From Sphagnum compactum (taxonomy: Eukaryota; Bryophyta; Sphagnopsida; Sphagnales): a DNA stretch of 64,000 nucleotides. The position numbers were made by a program, and so were the translations under genes. Where the stretch lies: assembly GCA_965153455.1 (NCBI GenBank), contig OZ234504.1:7688001-7752000 (forward strand). The letters run 5' to 3'. Below, piece after piece: positions 36,665 to 47,485 of this stretch (position 1 is its first letter; the number at the start of each line of letters is the position of its first letter). Under the pieces are notes generated by a model, which was given only the letters and a program-made list of their open reading frames with translations, did not search any database and was not told the DNA's origin.

Positions 36665-37662
36665 ACCCCACTGATTAACCCTTCCAAATGGATTTTGATG
36701 TAATAGTGATGTAGTGTAACCTGAACCTAAATTCCTAGTAGGAGTTATACTGGATGACGGTGGCGCTGTAGATGTTTGATGGTACCATTGTGAAGATCGT
36801 GAGCTTAAAAAAATCAGTTCAAATGATTGTGTGTTGATTCGTAACTAATACCTTGGCTTCGGTTGAGCAGTAGTGTTCTCATCATTTGAGGACATGGTGT
36901 TCTCCCATGCCCCAAAATTTTGTTGCAATACAGAGCACTAGTTACAAAGTTCTAACACAACATATTATTTGAAGAATACAATGCGTTGACAGGGATGTAC
37001 GGTGACGGACGGACAGAACCAGATGGACGAACGTTGACGAAACTGTGACGAACGTCGGACGAAATTGTGACGGACTTCGGATGGAATGGAACGGGTTATG
37101 GAATGGAACGAACCGGACCGAAACGAAACGGACGGCGATTGCAACGGTATTATAAAGTGATCTACGTCCGTGAGCTCTGCAACGATGGTGTGCAGAAGAA
37201 AAAAGAAGTTTTGTTAAAAAATTCTCTTCTTCACTTCTTCAATGGATCTTGCAACTTGTTCCTTTGATCATTCGTGCAGAGAACCGGCAAAGATGGAACT
37301 AAAGCAACAAAGAAGTTAAAGCACAAAAGAAGAAGAGGAGGAACTAATCTGGATGTAGATCAGTGCGTAGATGCTCGGCGGGTACTTAATAGGCGTGAAT
37401 GATATCGGAAGCTTAGGCTTGCAAAAGCTTGTAGTAGCAATCGCCGTGGGCTTTTCTAGTGTCCCTTTTCCCTCGCTTACGCTACTGTTAATTATGGTTG
37501 TTGTTGTTCCTATTGTAGCTGCAGTACAAGAGTAGAAAAAGAAGAAGAGGTAGCAACAATTCAAAAACACAAGAAACCAACAAGCAAAAGAAACCCAAAA
37601 AACTTAAAGCCAGGAAAAAGCTGCCGCTTTCAACATTAAGTGACAAAGAGTAATTTTTCTAG

Positions 37663-38908
37663 AATTAAATTGAAAAGAAGGAAATAAAAAGTAGTGTACG
37701 TAAATGGTGGCCATGTAATAGCCGTCGTGAACATCTAGAAATCTAGTCTAACTATGAAGGAAACTCTCCCTAACAAAGGAATTCTAAAAAAACTAACAAG
37801 AAAAGGGAAAAGCTTAGCCTTTCATACAGCCATCATGTCGCAACCCTAGCTTTGGGCTCATGACCAAAGCAAGGGCTTGCAAAGGCGTGGGCCAAGAGTG
37901 AGCCTGGGAGTCACATTTCATGCTCCCGGGAGTGCAAAAGAATGTGAGGGAATGAACCCCCACACTCCCTAGTGAGCTCCCACTTTGGGAGTTGGAGTCC
38001 TAATGGACTCCTAAATCTTCAAACAGCAATTGTAGGGGTCAAAAACCATTGGATTGAAAATTTCCTTATATCATTGGAAAGCTCTTGGAATTTAAATGTT
38101 TAAAATGGGCTCGCATAACTCATTTGGATACTCAAAATATAAGTTATGGCCAAAAGAAAGGTCGAAAGTCAAATTGGCAATTTGATTACCGACCACTAAA
38201 AGCTGGGAATCGCCCTGATTTCCTTGCGTGTAGGTGGCATGCTACATTTTGTTGAAAAGCTCTCAATGACAGCTACAACTTTGCTTGAGACCTCACCTCA
38301 ATCGGAGGTCTGCACACAAAGTTATGGGCCTCCAAAGTTACGGGAGTCCCAATTTAGGGAATTTTGGGACTCCCACTTGGGGGTCTCGGGACAAAATGCC
38401 ATTTGGGTGCTGGCCCCATGGCCAGGCATAGAATATACTATAAGGGGGGAAGGTGGTGGCTTCCCTCAAGTTTGGGCCGTGGTGAGTCTTATGAGTTCGT
38501 GTTTGCTCGTGGTTCGTCCGTGCACCAAAAACGATCAAACTATGCACTAACCAACTTGTTGTTTGGTTTATGCAGGTTCGTGTGAATAATTGATGCTTGT
38601 CATTCGTCCTAGTCCCCATCCTGGAGCTCCAGCGAGCCCTTCTACCCCCAAAGTGCTGCGAACCAAAGAGCGTGCTCCAACTCTTTACTTTTCCGCTATT
38701 TTCACCTTAGACTCACATTTGAGTCTATCAAAGAGCTTTGGAGCGCATCACGTCAACAAGCTGAAACCCTAAACAAGTCATAACCCTAAAACACCTAATA
38801 GCATACAGTAACCTAAAAATGTACATTAACCCTAAAAGTGTCCATTAACCTTAAAAGGCATTATTGGCATGCCCATAACCGATCATCATGTATGAGGCCA
38901 CGCATGAC
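37663..38908 (-). repeat. 5' LTR of the gypsy element, split by a solo LTR
   Basis: The parts at 37663-37835 and 38756-38908 together match block B of the left LTR region (28934-29272). The middle, 37836-38750, is a foreign LTR insertion. The A block present on the left is missing here. Confidence 0.75.
37836..38750 (+). mobile_element. Solo LTR, copy 2, nested in the gypsy LTR
   Basis: A 915-bp block begins TGTCGCAACCCTAG and ends GGAGCGCATCA. It is flanked by CATCA (37831-37835) and CGTCA (38751-38755), a 5-bp target-site duplication with one change. The uninterrupted left LTR reads CAGCCGTCAACAAG across the same point, which proves insertion. It is similar to copy 1 throughout. Confidence 0.88.
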
Positions 38909-39029
38909 ACCTATGTGTTAGAAAAGATTAATTTTTTATAGTTCCAAACTCCCTCCTAGGCTACAATCCCAAGAGTGACAGAAACACACAACAAAATGAA
39001 GGCTTGCCCAATTCATCCTTTGAATAATT

Positions 39030-39135
39030 AACTTTGCTCATCTATAGATGACAAATCTTGGATGATAACTCTGCTCATCCATGGATGATACACCCTGGAT
39101 GAATAACTCTGCTCATTCCATGGATGATAACTCTT
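39030..39135. repeat. Short tandem array, unit about 38 bp
   Basis: Three units share AACTnTGCTCATC followed by a CATGGATGATA or TATAGATGACA core. A related CATCCATGGATGATAA also occurs near 27075. Confidence 0.7.
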
Positions 39136-39739
39136 CCCCTTTGACATTTTTTTGGGTTTTGTTTGGGTGCAAACCATTGCCAAAGGTTGATGGAAATTAG
39201 AATAGGGACTTTAGTAGAAGGGCAGCTTCAACATTTTTCTGTCAGATAATTGATTAATTTTGAAGATTCCATGTTGAAAAATTGAATATTCTTGAACATT
39301 TCCAAAAATTATGTATTTTCCTTCACAAATTTTTGATTTTTGAAAATTTCAACATTCCACAAGTGATATAATTAGTGTCAGAGCTGCCAATTTACTAGGG
39401 TATGCTAAGAGTAGCATTACACCAGGGGGGATGACCTAGTAATGTAACATTTCCAATACTGAAGTAGTACAGGGGCAGCTCAACACATGGCTGTTGAATT
39501 TTTTTTAATTAATTAATTATGTCCTGAATATTTTCTTTTTTTTCCACAACTTTTTTTTTGGGGGAAAATTTCAACATTATAGATTAGTGTGGAAGCGTAC
39601 CTTAATTACTTACTTTTTTAAAGTAAGCAGGCTTTTGTGCTTTTGATCAAAAGTGAGTTACAACTTACAACAAGCAAGGCTCATTGTGTAAGTAGGTAAT
39701 GGCTCTGAGTCCCCTGTTTTTTTTTCTTTCTTTTCCCCC

Positions 39740-39890
39740 AATTGTGTGATGCAGCCATAAGCCAATTTAGCCAAATTTGGCTATCAAGAGAAAAATGAAA
39801 AGAAACAAATTCTTATGTTATGGGTTGGCTACCTACTTGAACCATGTATAGAAATTTAACATTTTTAGAGAGTTTTTAGGGGGGGGGGGT
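39740..39890 (+). repeat. Dispersed repeat copy 3 with 16-bp palindrome
   Basis: TAGCCAAATTTGGCTA at 39768-39783, preceded by GTGTGATGCAGCCA and followed by GGCTACCTACTTGAACCATG, which the copy at 58340 shares as CTACACTTGAACCATG. Confidence 0.65.
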
Positions 39891-41202
39891 TTGATTTTCG
39901 ATGAATTTATTTTTCAAAAAATCATTGAAAATTTGTGACAAAAAATTCAAAAAATTTCACAACAAGTGCAACATTTCACACTAGAAAAAAAGGCTGGCTC
40001 TGACTTCTTATGGGAATTTCAAACTTCAAGCCAGTAATAACAATAGTTGAAATGAGGAAATGTTACACTAGTTTTTAAATTTGAGATCTGGCCAAAGCAA
40101 ATTGTTATGTATTATGGAACAGCCAAGTACAGGCCATTATGCGCAGTGAGGTGACTGAGAGGAATTTGGGATAGGCACAATGGCCTGTACCTGGCACAGT
40201 CTACAACACAATGGCTTTTGTGGATTTACACAATGGGCATGTGGATTTTGAATAATGGATGGATCAAGTCGACCCAAGAAAGAACTACTTTGTGCTTCTT
40301 CTACATGTCTTTTAACTTTCTTTTTCTTGAGAAAATCTGCATGTGCAATCTTCTTCCATTATCTTGGTATCAAGCTGCAATCAATGTCTCATTCTTGTAT
40401 CTATCTTTTACCATTCCAACCTTATTCTCCTCACCAATCTGGCAGACTTTGCCTGCATCAACTTGATGAAGTGGCTACGGCACAAGCCTCACTGCGGTCT
40501 CTGCTTTCAGCCATCAGGATGACGGGACAAACACACCTCCACCTTCCAGAGGAACTAATGTGAAACTATACAAGAGCCATCAGTTCCAAAATCAAGCTCC
40601 TACCTGTGAAGTTTTTCAGATTTGTCTACTCATACCTGGCAGAGAGAAAAACAGATCAGACCTTCCTACAGATTCCAGTAGTTCATGAACAGAAATGAGA
40701 TAGAAAATGGATCTTTGCATGGGCATTTCAGTTAAAAAGGTTTTGCTCCGCAAGAAATGCTTCCCTTTTAGAAGCGTGTCACAAAACCAGTTGTTAGTGA
40801 ATCATACATTTTTGAAGAGACCTATCTGCACATTGACTGAACTGCGTTTAACAGCGTCCAATATGCATCACCCAGATGACGCCAACAAACTGAGCAAGAA
40901 TGTCCTACAGAATCTCCTCCCATAAGTGGTACTAGTGTCCTCCACAAAGGGATGGGTTTCTGCATGATTCTAGTAAGAGACCCATTGCCTCATTCCTCAA
41001 GACCCTTGCTCAACCACTCTTGAGTCAACTGTATTCACCCCCTCAATGTGAGCACTCTGAACCAAATGAAATAGCCAACCAACATTACCCTGAAGTGCCA
41101 AAACTACACCTACTGACTGACTTATCAACAGCTGGAGCTATGATGGCCATCAAAGAGGCAGCAAAATGTATCTGAATTTCAAAGGAGAACAACATCAACC
41201 TG

Positions 41203-44200
41203 CTAGACATTATCCCACTGGTAATCTTCCCATCGGGATGAATGTCTACTGGATGATCCAGAGTATGAACCCATGGGTCGACCCCTCCGAGCATAGACAT
41301 CTGGTTGTGCAGCATCAGGGCCTGGGTGCCACCTTTGATATTGATAACTGTAACCATCCCAGCGTTCACGCTGCCGCCCTGCCCTCGACTGATTGCCAGA
41401 CTCCCCAGGACTAGAGCTGCCCCAACTCCCCTTGGACTGACCTACACTAGTTCCATCATCAGTACGAGAATGCTTCCTCTCATTTCCAAAGACATTCCGT
41501 ACAAGGTCACTGGTCCTTGTTCGTAGCTTCCGCAACTCTTCTTCAGTGTCATAACGTTGTCGTTTTGATGGGTCTGACAATACAGCATAGGATTCACCTA
41601 TAAGCTTGAATAATTGCTCTGCATCTCGACGAACCTCATCAATCAACCGTTCACCATCCCGACGAAGCTGATCATCTGTTGCATCTTTCCACAGGCCTGT
41701 GTCTTCAGCTCCATCCACACTCCGTTGCAGAAACTGACCTGCCTTATCAGGATGATGTCGAAGTGCAGCTTTCCGGTAGGCTTTTTTGACCTCATTAGCA
41801 GAGCATCCAATCTCCAATCCTAGAATACTGTAATGATCAAGAGGATGCCCCTTTTTCATTTCCTCCTCAGCTTTTGTAAGCCTCTCCTTTGCCTGTTGTA
41901 CCTCTTCAATACTGAAGCCAGGACCTGTGGCAGGAGAAGGACTGCTTTTCCCTTGTTGAGAGTTAGTTTTTTGTGTGATTTGTAGCTGTTTATCATAAAG
42001 GTTTATAAGGCGACGGAGATCATGACAAGACTGCCCATAGTCATGGACCTTCTCATACAGAGCAGCTCTACGGGAAATTGCTTTAGCATACTGAGGATCA
42101 AGGGCTATAGCACGGCTGCAGTCAGCAATTGCATCTGCAATATGGCCAAGAGCTTGTGAGGCTGCAGCACGATTGCATAAGCATACAGCACAGAAGGGGC
42201 GTGACTCCCCATTCCTTGCCAGTGCTGCAGTGTAATGCTCCAAAGCCTCAGCATGCTTCCCTGCTTGGAATGCTCTGTTACCCTCTGCCTTGTGTCGTAG
42301 AAGATCACGAATAACTGCTATGGATGGCACCACCATTTCAGCAGACAGGGCCCCAGGGATCTGAGGTTCATTGCAAACTACTGGGGCTGGACCTTCCTGA
42401 AGCTGCAGCAAAATCTCCAGAGACTCTTCAAGCTTGCCAAGATGGAATCTGGCTTTTGCAGTCAGCCGCCGCCGCCAGCCTAAGGGCCCTATCATTTTGG
42501 CAGGCACTCCTTTCTCCTCGACACTGGCATGATTACATTCTGCTAACCGCAGAGTCTGTTCACACAGTTGTTCAGCCTCATTGTACCTCTGAACAGAGAT
42601 CAAAGCATAAGCCTTAAGCTCTAGCAACCACTCAGATTGAGGGCTACTGAGAAGAGCCTCACTGAGCAACCGCAGCGCAGCATTGGTGTCACTTGTAGTA
42701 TTGTTCTGCAGAAGCTTTAGCACCTGCTTGGTGTACTCCTCTACTTGTTGGGCCTTCTTCAACCCCTCTGCTGCATCTGTGAGTATCTTCACATCAAGAG
42801 GACTTACTTCTTTTGCTTGCCTCATGCATTCCTTGAAAGCTGCTGCTGCGGCCTCTGTCTCTCCCAAGGCAAGATGGCAATTTGCAGCCCGCAGATGAAC
42901 GCGAAAGAAGTGGGGGTCCACAGCCATGGCATGCATGCAGTCAGCTAGTGCCTCTCGCATGCGACCCACCACCATACGAGTGGCAGCTCGGTTACTGTAA
43001 CAAAGCATTGATGCCCGCACTGCACTCTTGGAAGTCTCATGAGGAGAGACACTACCTGCTCCCAAAGAGTAAAACTCCTCTGCCTTAACAAAATCCCCCT
43101 TTGCATAAGCCTGGTTTCCTCTTAGTCTCCACCGCTCACAGAGTTGTTCAGCATCCACAGCTCCAACACCTCGGGAAGTATTCGTCCCTTCCCCAAAACC
43201 TAATTGCCCAAAGTCCCCAATTGGCAATGCACCTGACAAAGGATCATACCTATTGCCAGAAAAGCGAGCAAAATTACTTGCCTCTGGCACACTCTGCACA
43301 CTCGGGACTGCAAATTTTGCAGTTGAAGTCTGCACAAACCTGCCGGCAATGCGCTCACGGTGGACCTTCCTTGCACGCCGCCGTGGCAATGATGATGACC
43401 CACCTGTTGGACTGGCTGAAAATGCAAAAGGGCCCTCAAAGGCATTGCCATCTGACTCAACCCTTGGAGTGGAACTGAAAGAGGTGGAACTTGAACCCTG
43501 AGGATTCCTCTTGTCCTCTTCATTCAACTCATTTGCACCCACAAAATCATCTGCCCATTCAGTCCCCTGTTCCTCTTGTTCCTTACCTTTAATGTCCTGA
43601 GAATAAGAATCACCTAATGGAGTGCCTGATGTGGTTGCAAGCTCCTCACTATGCTTATCACAATCCTGCCAAGAGTTGTGTTCTTTCTGTTTGGCAAAGG
43701 ACAAGCTCGAAGGTTCTGGAACTGCATCTGGCCTCCCACCAAAATTCAACTCCCCAGCTGCAGCCCTAAGTTTTTCTAGTGACATGGGGAAATCCTCCAA
43801 GGGACCCTTGCAATTCACAGTTCTGCTATATTCATCATCCTCATTCAAAGTTGTGCTGTTTTCTTCCTTCTCACCTGAGACATGCAAGTCTGAATGGCTG
43901 CTGCTAGTTGCTGCCTGACTTGTATCCTGTGGTGAGTAATCCATAGGCACCTCTCCTTTGTCAGGACTTGGAGTTGATGCAAGTTTCTCAGCAGTTGAAG
44001 ATTTCTTCGCCTTCAGTGGTGGTCGATGACCTGGTCTCAATGGTCGATGCTGAACCTTATCCTTCCTGCTCTTCAAAACTGTAGTCCTGCCTTCTGTCTC
44101 ATTGGCAGAGAATGTAAAGGAAGGGCTTGGGGTAGGATAGGAAACAGGAGGAGTCTTGGAGGTTTGCCCATCTGTGCATGTTGACCTCACTGTTGTTGGC

Positions 44201-46086
44201 ACTGTCTGTGGTGCAGTTCCTCCCACAAAACCTTGCCTAAAAACTGGTGTCTTGTCTTCTGGCTCATTGGCAAAGAACCTGAAGAAATAGTTAGGTGAGG
44301 ACATGGCAGGAGTCTTGAGAGTTTGCCCTTCCATACCAGCCAGCCCTTCTGTTGGTGGTGCACTTGTTATGGAACCTTGCAGCTTTGGCAACAACCCTGG
44401 CCCATCAGTTGTTGGAAATGCCAGTCCTGCAGTTGCTTGCATGGAAGCCTGCCCCTCCATACCAGTCAGTAGGACACCTGACCTCACCACTGTTGGTGCT
44501 GCTGCTGTTGCAGTTGCTGGTGCTGCTGCAGAAACTTGGCTTTCCAAGCCTGTTTGTGCTGACCCCAGTGTCACATTTATTGGCAGTGCTTGTGTTACAG
44601 TTTGTGACATGGAAACTTGCCCCTCTGTACCAGCTCCAGGTTCCACCATTGTTGGCATTGCTGGTTTTGCAATTGTGGTAGGTGTTGTCCAGGAGGCTTG
44701 CTTCTCCATACCTTCTGGTGGCAACACTGGCCTTGTCATTGTTGGAAATGTTGGTGCTGCAGTTGCTGGCATGTAAGGTTGCCTCTCTGTCACAGTTGGA
44801 AGCACCTCTGGCGTCCCAGTTGTTGGCTCTGCTGGTGTTGCAGGTGGTGGACTGGAAGTTGACCTCCCCATAGCCATTGGCACCCCTGGCCTCCCTACTG
44901 ATGTTGCTGCTGCTGATGAAGAGGAAGATGATGATGCCAGGCCAAACACAAATGGAAACCTGCCTGAGGATGCATTGAAACCAGAAGGCAGATCCACCCT
45001 ATCTTCATTGATATGAAGCTTCTCCAGTTTGGGGAGAACAGGCTTCAATTCTGCCATGCCCTGATTGATCTCAAGTGTCTTCAATTTTGGGAGGACACCA
45101 TGAAGTGCGGTTTGCAACTCTGCCCTATCCTTATCAATATGCAGATCATGCAACTTTGGGCCAATACTGCTATCAATCTTTTGTTCAGCATCAGACACAA
45201 TGTTAGTTTGCTTGGCTCCTTTTGTGGCAGAGAAAACAAATTGTGGGGCTGCAGGCATCACAGGTCTAAAACCTAATCCAGTTCTAAAGGCAGAAAAAGC
45301 AGCTGCAGAGTTGGAATCAGTCGAGGGTCTGGACTGTGATCCAATCCCCACAACAGGAGTGGAGCCAGCTGGAAAGGTGGAAGCTGGGGTAGATCCATTG
45401 GACCCAATGGTGAATATGGAGAAGGAAGATCTCAGGGATTCCTGTTCAGCTATTGTTACTGGTGGTGGTGGTCCAGCAGCAGCAGCAGCAAATGTGGCAA
45501 AAGAGGATCTGACAGATTGCTGTTCTTCTGGTGCTACTGGAGGTGGTGGTGGTGGGGTGAATGTGGGAAAGGTGGCATGTAAAGGTTGATGTTCTTCTGG
45601 TAGTAATGGAGAAGCAGGTGATACAGTGGATGTGGGAAATGAGGATCTCAAAGATTGCTGTTCTTCAGGTGGTACTGGAAGTGGTTTCTGTGCAGTGAAT
45701 GTGGGAAATGATGATCTTGCAGATTCTGGTTCAGCTGGTGGTACTGGAGGTGGTGGTGGAGTGGAAGGGGCACAGTCATCCCTCACCTTTGCACCGCCCT
45801 TAGCCCTACTAAATGCCAGAAGTTCTGATAAAGGAACATGTCTGCTCCCACGTCCTCGCCCTGATGCTTGACTTGTGGCACGAAACCTAAACTCCGGTGT
45901 GCTTTGAGCCCTTGCAGACCCTGATCCTGCAACATCTCCTCCTCCCACTCCTCCCGGCTTCGCCCCGAACTCAAAAGTAGCCATCTGCGGATTTCCATCA
46001 GGCCAAATCTTCCCCCCAACTTTGGTATCCAGACGCGTTGTTGCTCCTGCCTTTACTCCTCCTCCTCCTCCCGATGGTATCCCCAT
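41203..46086 (-). CDS. TPR and J-domain co-chaperone (TPR15/TPR16-like, DNAJC7-related)
   Basis: One uninterrupted 1627-codon exon. Residues 1-about 950 are low complexity, with recurring F-x-F motifs (FVFSA, FPFVFG, FTFSA, FAFSA) and three internal repeat blocks. Tetratricopeptide repeats run from about 980 (RWRLRGNQAYAKGDF) to about 1400 (LCNRAAASQALGHIADAI). A J domain follows at about 1420-1500: DHYSILGL, KKAYRKAALRHHPDKAG with an intact HPD (about residue 1445, near 41750) and YAVLSDPSKRQRYD, with an insert between helices II/III and IV. The tail is Arg/Ser/Gly-rich. The family links Hsp70/Hsp90 through TPRs and stimulates Hsp70 ATPase through HPD; client and location are unknown. ATG at 46086 is the chosen start. 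Its divergent upstream DNA carries the tandem array at 46788. Confidence 0.92.
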   Translation of the reverse strand: MGIPSGGGGGVKAGATTRLDTKVGGKIWPDGNPQMATFEFGAKPGGVGGGDVAGSGSARAQSTPEFRFRATSQASGRGRGSRHVPLSELLAFSRAKGGAKVRDDCAPSTPPPPPVPPAEPESARSSFPTFTAQKPLPVPPEEQQSLRSSFPTSTVSPASPLLPEEHQPLHATFPTFTPPPPPPVAPEEQQSVRSSFATFAAAAAGPPPPVTIAEQESLRSSFSIFTIGSNGSTPASTFPAGSTPVVGIGSQSRPSTDSNSAAAFSAFRTGLGFRPVMPAAPQFVFSATKGAKQTNIVSDAEQKIDSSIGPKLHDLHIDKDRAELQTALHGVLPKLKTLEINQGMAELKPVLPKLEKLHINEDRVDLPSGFNASSGRFPFVFGLASSSSSSSAAATSVGRPGVPMAMGRSTSSPPPATPAEPTTGTPEVLPTVTERQPYMPATAAPTFPTMTRPVLPPEGMEKQASWTTPTTIAKPAMPTMVEPGAGTEGQVSMSQTVTQALPINVTLGSAQTGLESQVSAAAPATATAAAPTVVRSGVLLTGMEGQASMQATAGLAFPTTDGPGLLPKLQGSITSAPPTEGLAGMEGQTLKTPAMSSPNYFFRFFANEPEDKTPVFRQGFVGGTAPQTVPTTVRSTCTDGQTSKTPPVSYPTPSPSFTFSANETEGRTTVLKSRKDKVQHRPLRPGHRPPLKAKKSSTAEKLASTPSPDKGEVPMDYSPQDTSQAATSSSHSDLHVSGEKEENSTTLNEDDEYSRTVNCKGPLEDFPMSLEKLRAAAGELNFGGRPDAVPEPSSLSFAKQKEHNSWQDCDKHSEELATTSGTPLGDSYSQDIKGKEQEEQGTEWADDFVGANELNEEDKRNPQGSSSTSFSSTPRVESDGNAFEGPFAFSASPTGGSSSLPRRRARKVHRERIAGRFVQTSTAKFAVPSVQSVPEASNFARFSGNRYDPLSGALPIGDFGQLGFGEGTNTSRGVGAVDAEQLCERWRLRGNQAYAKGDFVKAEEFYSLGAGSVSPHETSKSAVRASMLCYSNRAATRMVVGRMREALADCMHAMAVDPHFFRVHLRAANCHLALGETEAAAAAFKECMRQAKEVSPLDVKILTDAAEGLKKAQQVEEYTKQVLKLLQNNTTSDTNAALRLLSEALLSSPQSEWLLELKAYALISVQRYNEAEQLCEQTLRLAECNHASVEEKGVPAKMIGPLGWRRRLTAKARFHLGKLEESLEILLQLQEGPAPVVCNEPQIPGALSAEMVVPSIAVIRDLLRHKAEGNRAFQAGKHAEALEHYTAALARNGESRPFCAVCLCNRAAASQALGHIADAIADCSRAIALDPQYAKAISRRAALYEKVHDYGQSCHDLRRLINLYDKQLQITQKTNSQQGKSSPSPATGPGFSIEEVQQAKERLTKAEEEMKKGHPLDHYSILGLEIGCSANEVKKAYRKAALRHHPDKAGQFLQRSVDGAEDTGLWKDATDDQLRRDGERLIDEVRRDAEQLFKLIGESYAVLSDPSKRQRYDTEEELRKLRTRTSDLVRNVFGNERKHSRTDDGTSVGQSKGSWGSSSPGESGNQSRAGRQRERWDGYSYQYQRWHPGPDAAQPDVYARRGRPMGSYSGSSSRHSSRWEDYQWDNV

Positions 46087-46787
46087 GGGAAAATCTCAAA
46101 GAAAAAAATTACAATACATCCCTACCTACCTAATGTAATCTCCCTTCCCCTCATAACCTACACCCCCCAAAATTAAGAAACAAAATACCACAACAGGAAA
46201 CCCTAACTCTGAGCAGCAGTGAAAAAAGAAAAGAAAAAGAAAACACTCCAAAAACCCCGACTACAAACAACAGCTCAGGCTCCCCCTGTCAATCCCAGCG
46301 GCTCTCCCCTGTAATCAGAGCCTGACATGAGAGAAAAAAATCCGGGAGGAAAGGGACCACAAACCTGATGCTGGAAGATCGCAAAACCCTAGTTATTGAG
46401 GAGGAGGAGCAGAAACCGGAATGGGAAAAAAGCTTCAAGGCCACCAGGACCACCAGGACCACCTCCTCCTTCTCTACCACTTGCATAATAACATCATCAC
46501 TTGTCCGAAACCGAGAAAAAGTTACGGATGCTCATCTCTGCTACACACTTGCACAACAACGATACCTTAAAAATTCCCGCAAAACAAAACCAAAACCAAA
46601 AACCCAAAAGAAACAGCGAGCGATGCGAGCGGAAAACGATGGTGGGCGGGCACAACCATCGGCCCACAGCGTCGTCGACTGTCGACGCGCTCTTCGTCTC
46701 TGGTTTAGTCCGTATACCCCTTCCTCCTCCCCCAAGGGCTCGTCACCTCAACCCCTCCATCCTCTGGGATGAATGAAAATTTCCTCA
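46087..46787 (-). promoter_or_regulatory. Leader and promoter region of the TPR-DnaJ gene
   Basis: Pyrimidine-rich on the minus strand, GC content rising at about 46620-46740, no credible coding frame. Inferred to be the 5' UTR and proximal promoter; no TATA box was assigned. Confidence 0.4.
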
Positions 46788-47485
46788 TCCAAGTTCCTTC
46801 TCTTCTTTTTCATCCACCTGCTTAGGTTTTGTTAGGTTTTTGTCCTTTATGTTCATCTCTCTGCTCCTGCTGCTCTTTGTTGTTGGTATTGACAAACTAA
46901 TTAGGAGGATGAAAATTCATGCCCATGGAACAGTACACAAATCATAGGCTTTTTTTATGAGTTATTATTTACTCATCCAAATTATGCCTCACCATTTTTT
47001 CATCATCCACATTTGTTGGGTTTGTGTCCTAATGTTCATCTCTCTCCTCCAGCTGCTCTTTGTTGTTGGTCTGGATATACAGTTAGGAGGATGAAAATTT
47101 ATGCCCATGAAACAGCACCCAATAGGATTCATCCTCTATGATTATTTACTCATCCAAGTGTTATGACCTTTTTTTTCATCCAGTTTTGTTAGCTTTTTGT
47201 CCTCATGTTAATCTCTCTCCTGCTGCACTTGGTTGTTGTTGTTATTGACAACTTATTTAGAAGGATGAAAATTGATGCCCCATGGAACATTACCCAATAA
47301 GCTTCTCTATGATTATTTATTCATCCAAGTTTCTCCTTGCCTTCTTTCATCTAGTTTTGTTAGGGTTTTTGTCCTTATGTTCTTCATCTCTCTCTAGCCT
47401 AGCTTCTGTTTGTTGCTGTTATTTAGTAGGATGAGAAGATGCCATAGGAACCAGCACCCAATCAGCTTCTTTACCTTATGGAATA
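46788..47485. repeat. Diverged tandem array of four about 170-190 bp units
   Basis: Units begin at about 46788, 46974, 47151 and 47322 with TCATCCAAG-like text. Each contains TTTTGTTnG-TTTTTGTCCT, TTCATCTCTCT, TTTGTTGTTG and AGGATGAAAATT, then CCCATGGAACA-like text. Spacing shrinks from 186 to 171 bp. Confidence 0.85.

Larger units (their letters stand above)
28762..38908 (-). mobile_element. Ty3/gypsy-like LTR retrotransposon carrying a cytosine methyltransferase domain (defective)
   Basis: On the minus strand the order is 5' LTR (37663-38908, itself interrupted), leader, gag (36664-35536), protease (about 34427), DNA methyltransferase (33905-32738), reverse transcriptase (32695-31553), RNase H (31420-30837), integrase (about 30720-29676), a purine tract (29460-29451) and 3' LTR sequence. 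RT before integrase defines the gypsy order. The outer flanks share ACCTA (28757-28761 and 38909-38913), consistent with a 4-5 bp target-site duplication. Every module carries stops or frameshifts, so the copy cannot make the polyprotein. I could not recognise a primer-binding site next to the 5' LTR. Confidence 0.88.
38914..41202. other. Intergenic spacer with repeats, no gene seen
   Basis: Contains a short tandem array at about 39030-39135 (units of about 38 bp around CATCCATGGATG), AT-rich DNA with G-run tracts, copy 3 of the palindrome repeat at about 39745 and an inverted repeat at 40127/40179. 40200-41200 is the 3' flank of the TPR-DnaJ gene. Confidence 0.55.

Noticed and set aside
27339-38750. 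The two 0.9-kb copies as the pair of LTRs of one giant element
   Set aside because: Their outer flanks do not match, each has its own 5-bp duplication, and the right copy interrupts an LTR whose left partner is uninterrupted.
44303-44862. Plus-strand frames of 80-157 codons opposite the TPR-DnaJ gene
   Set aside because: They are antisense shadows of the repetitive coding block; the minus-strand frame is open for 1627 codons and carries the J domain and TPRs.
41101-46000. tRNA, rRNA or CRISPR-like structures anywhere in the window
   Set aside because: I saw no cloverleaf with proper acceptor pairing, no rRNA text and no spacer-repeat array; the window is eukaryotic.
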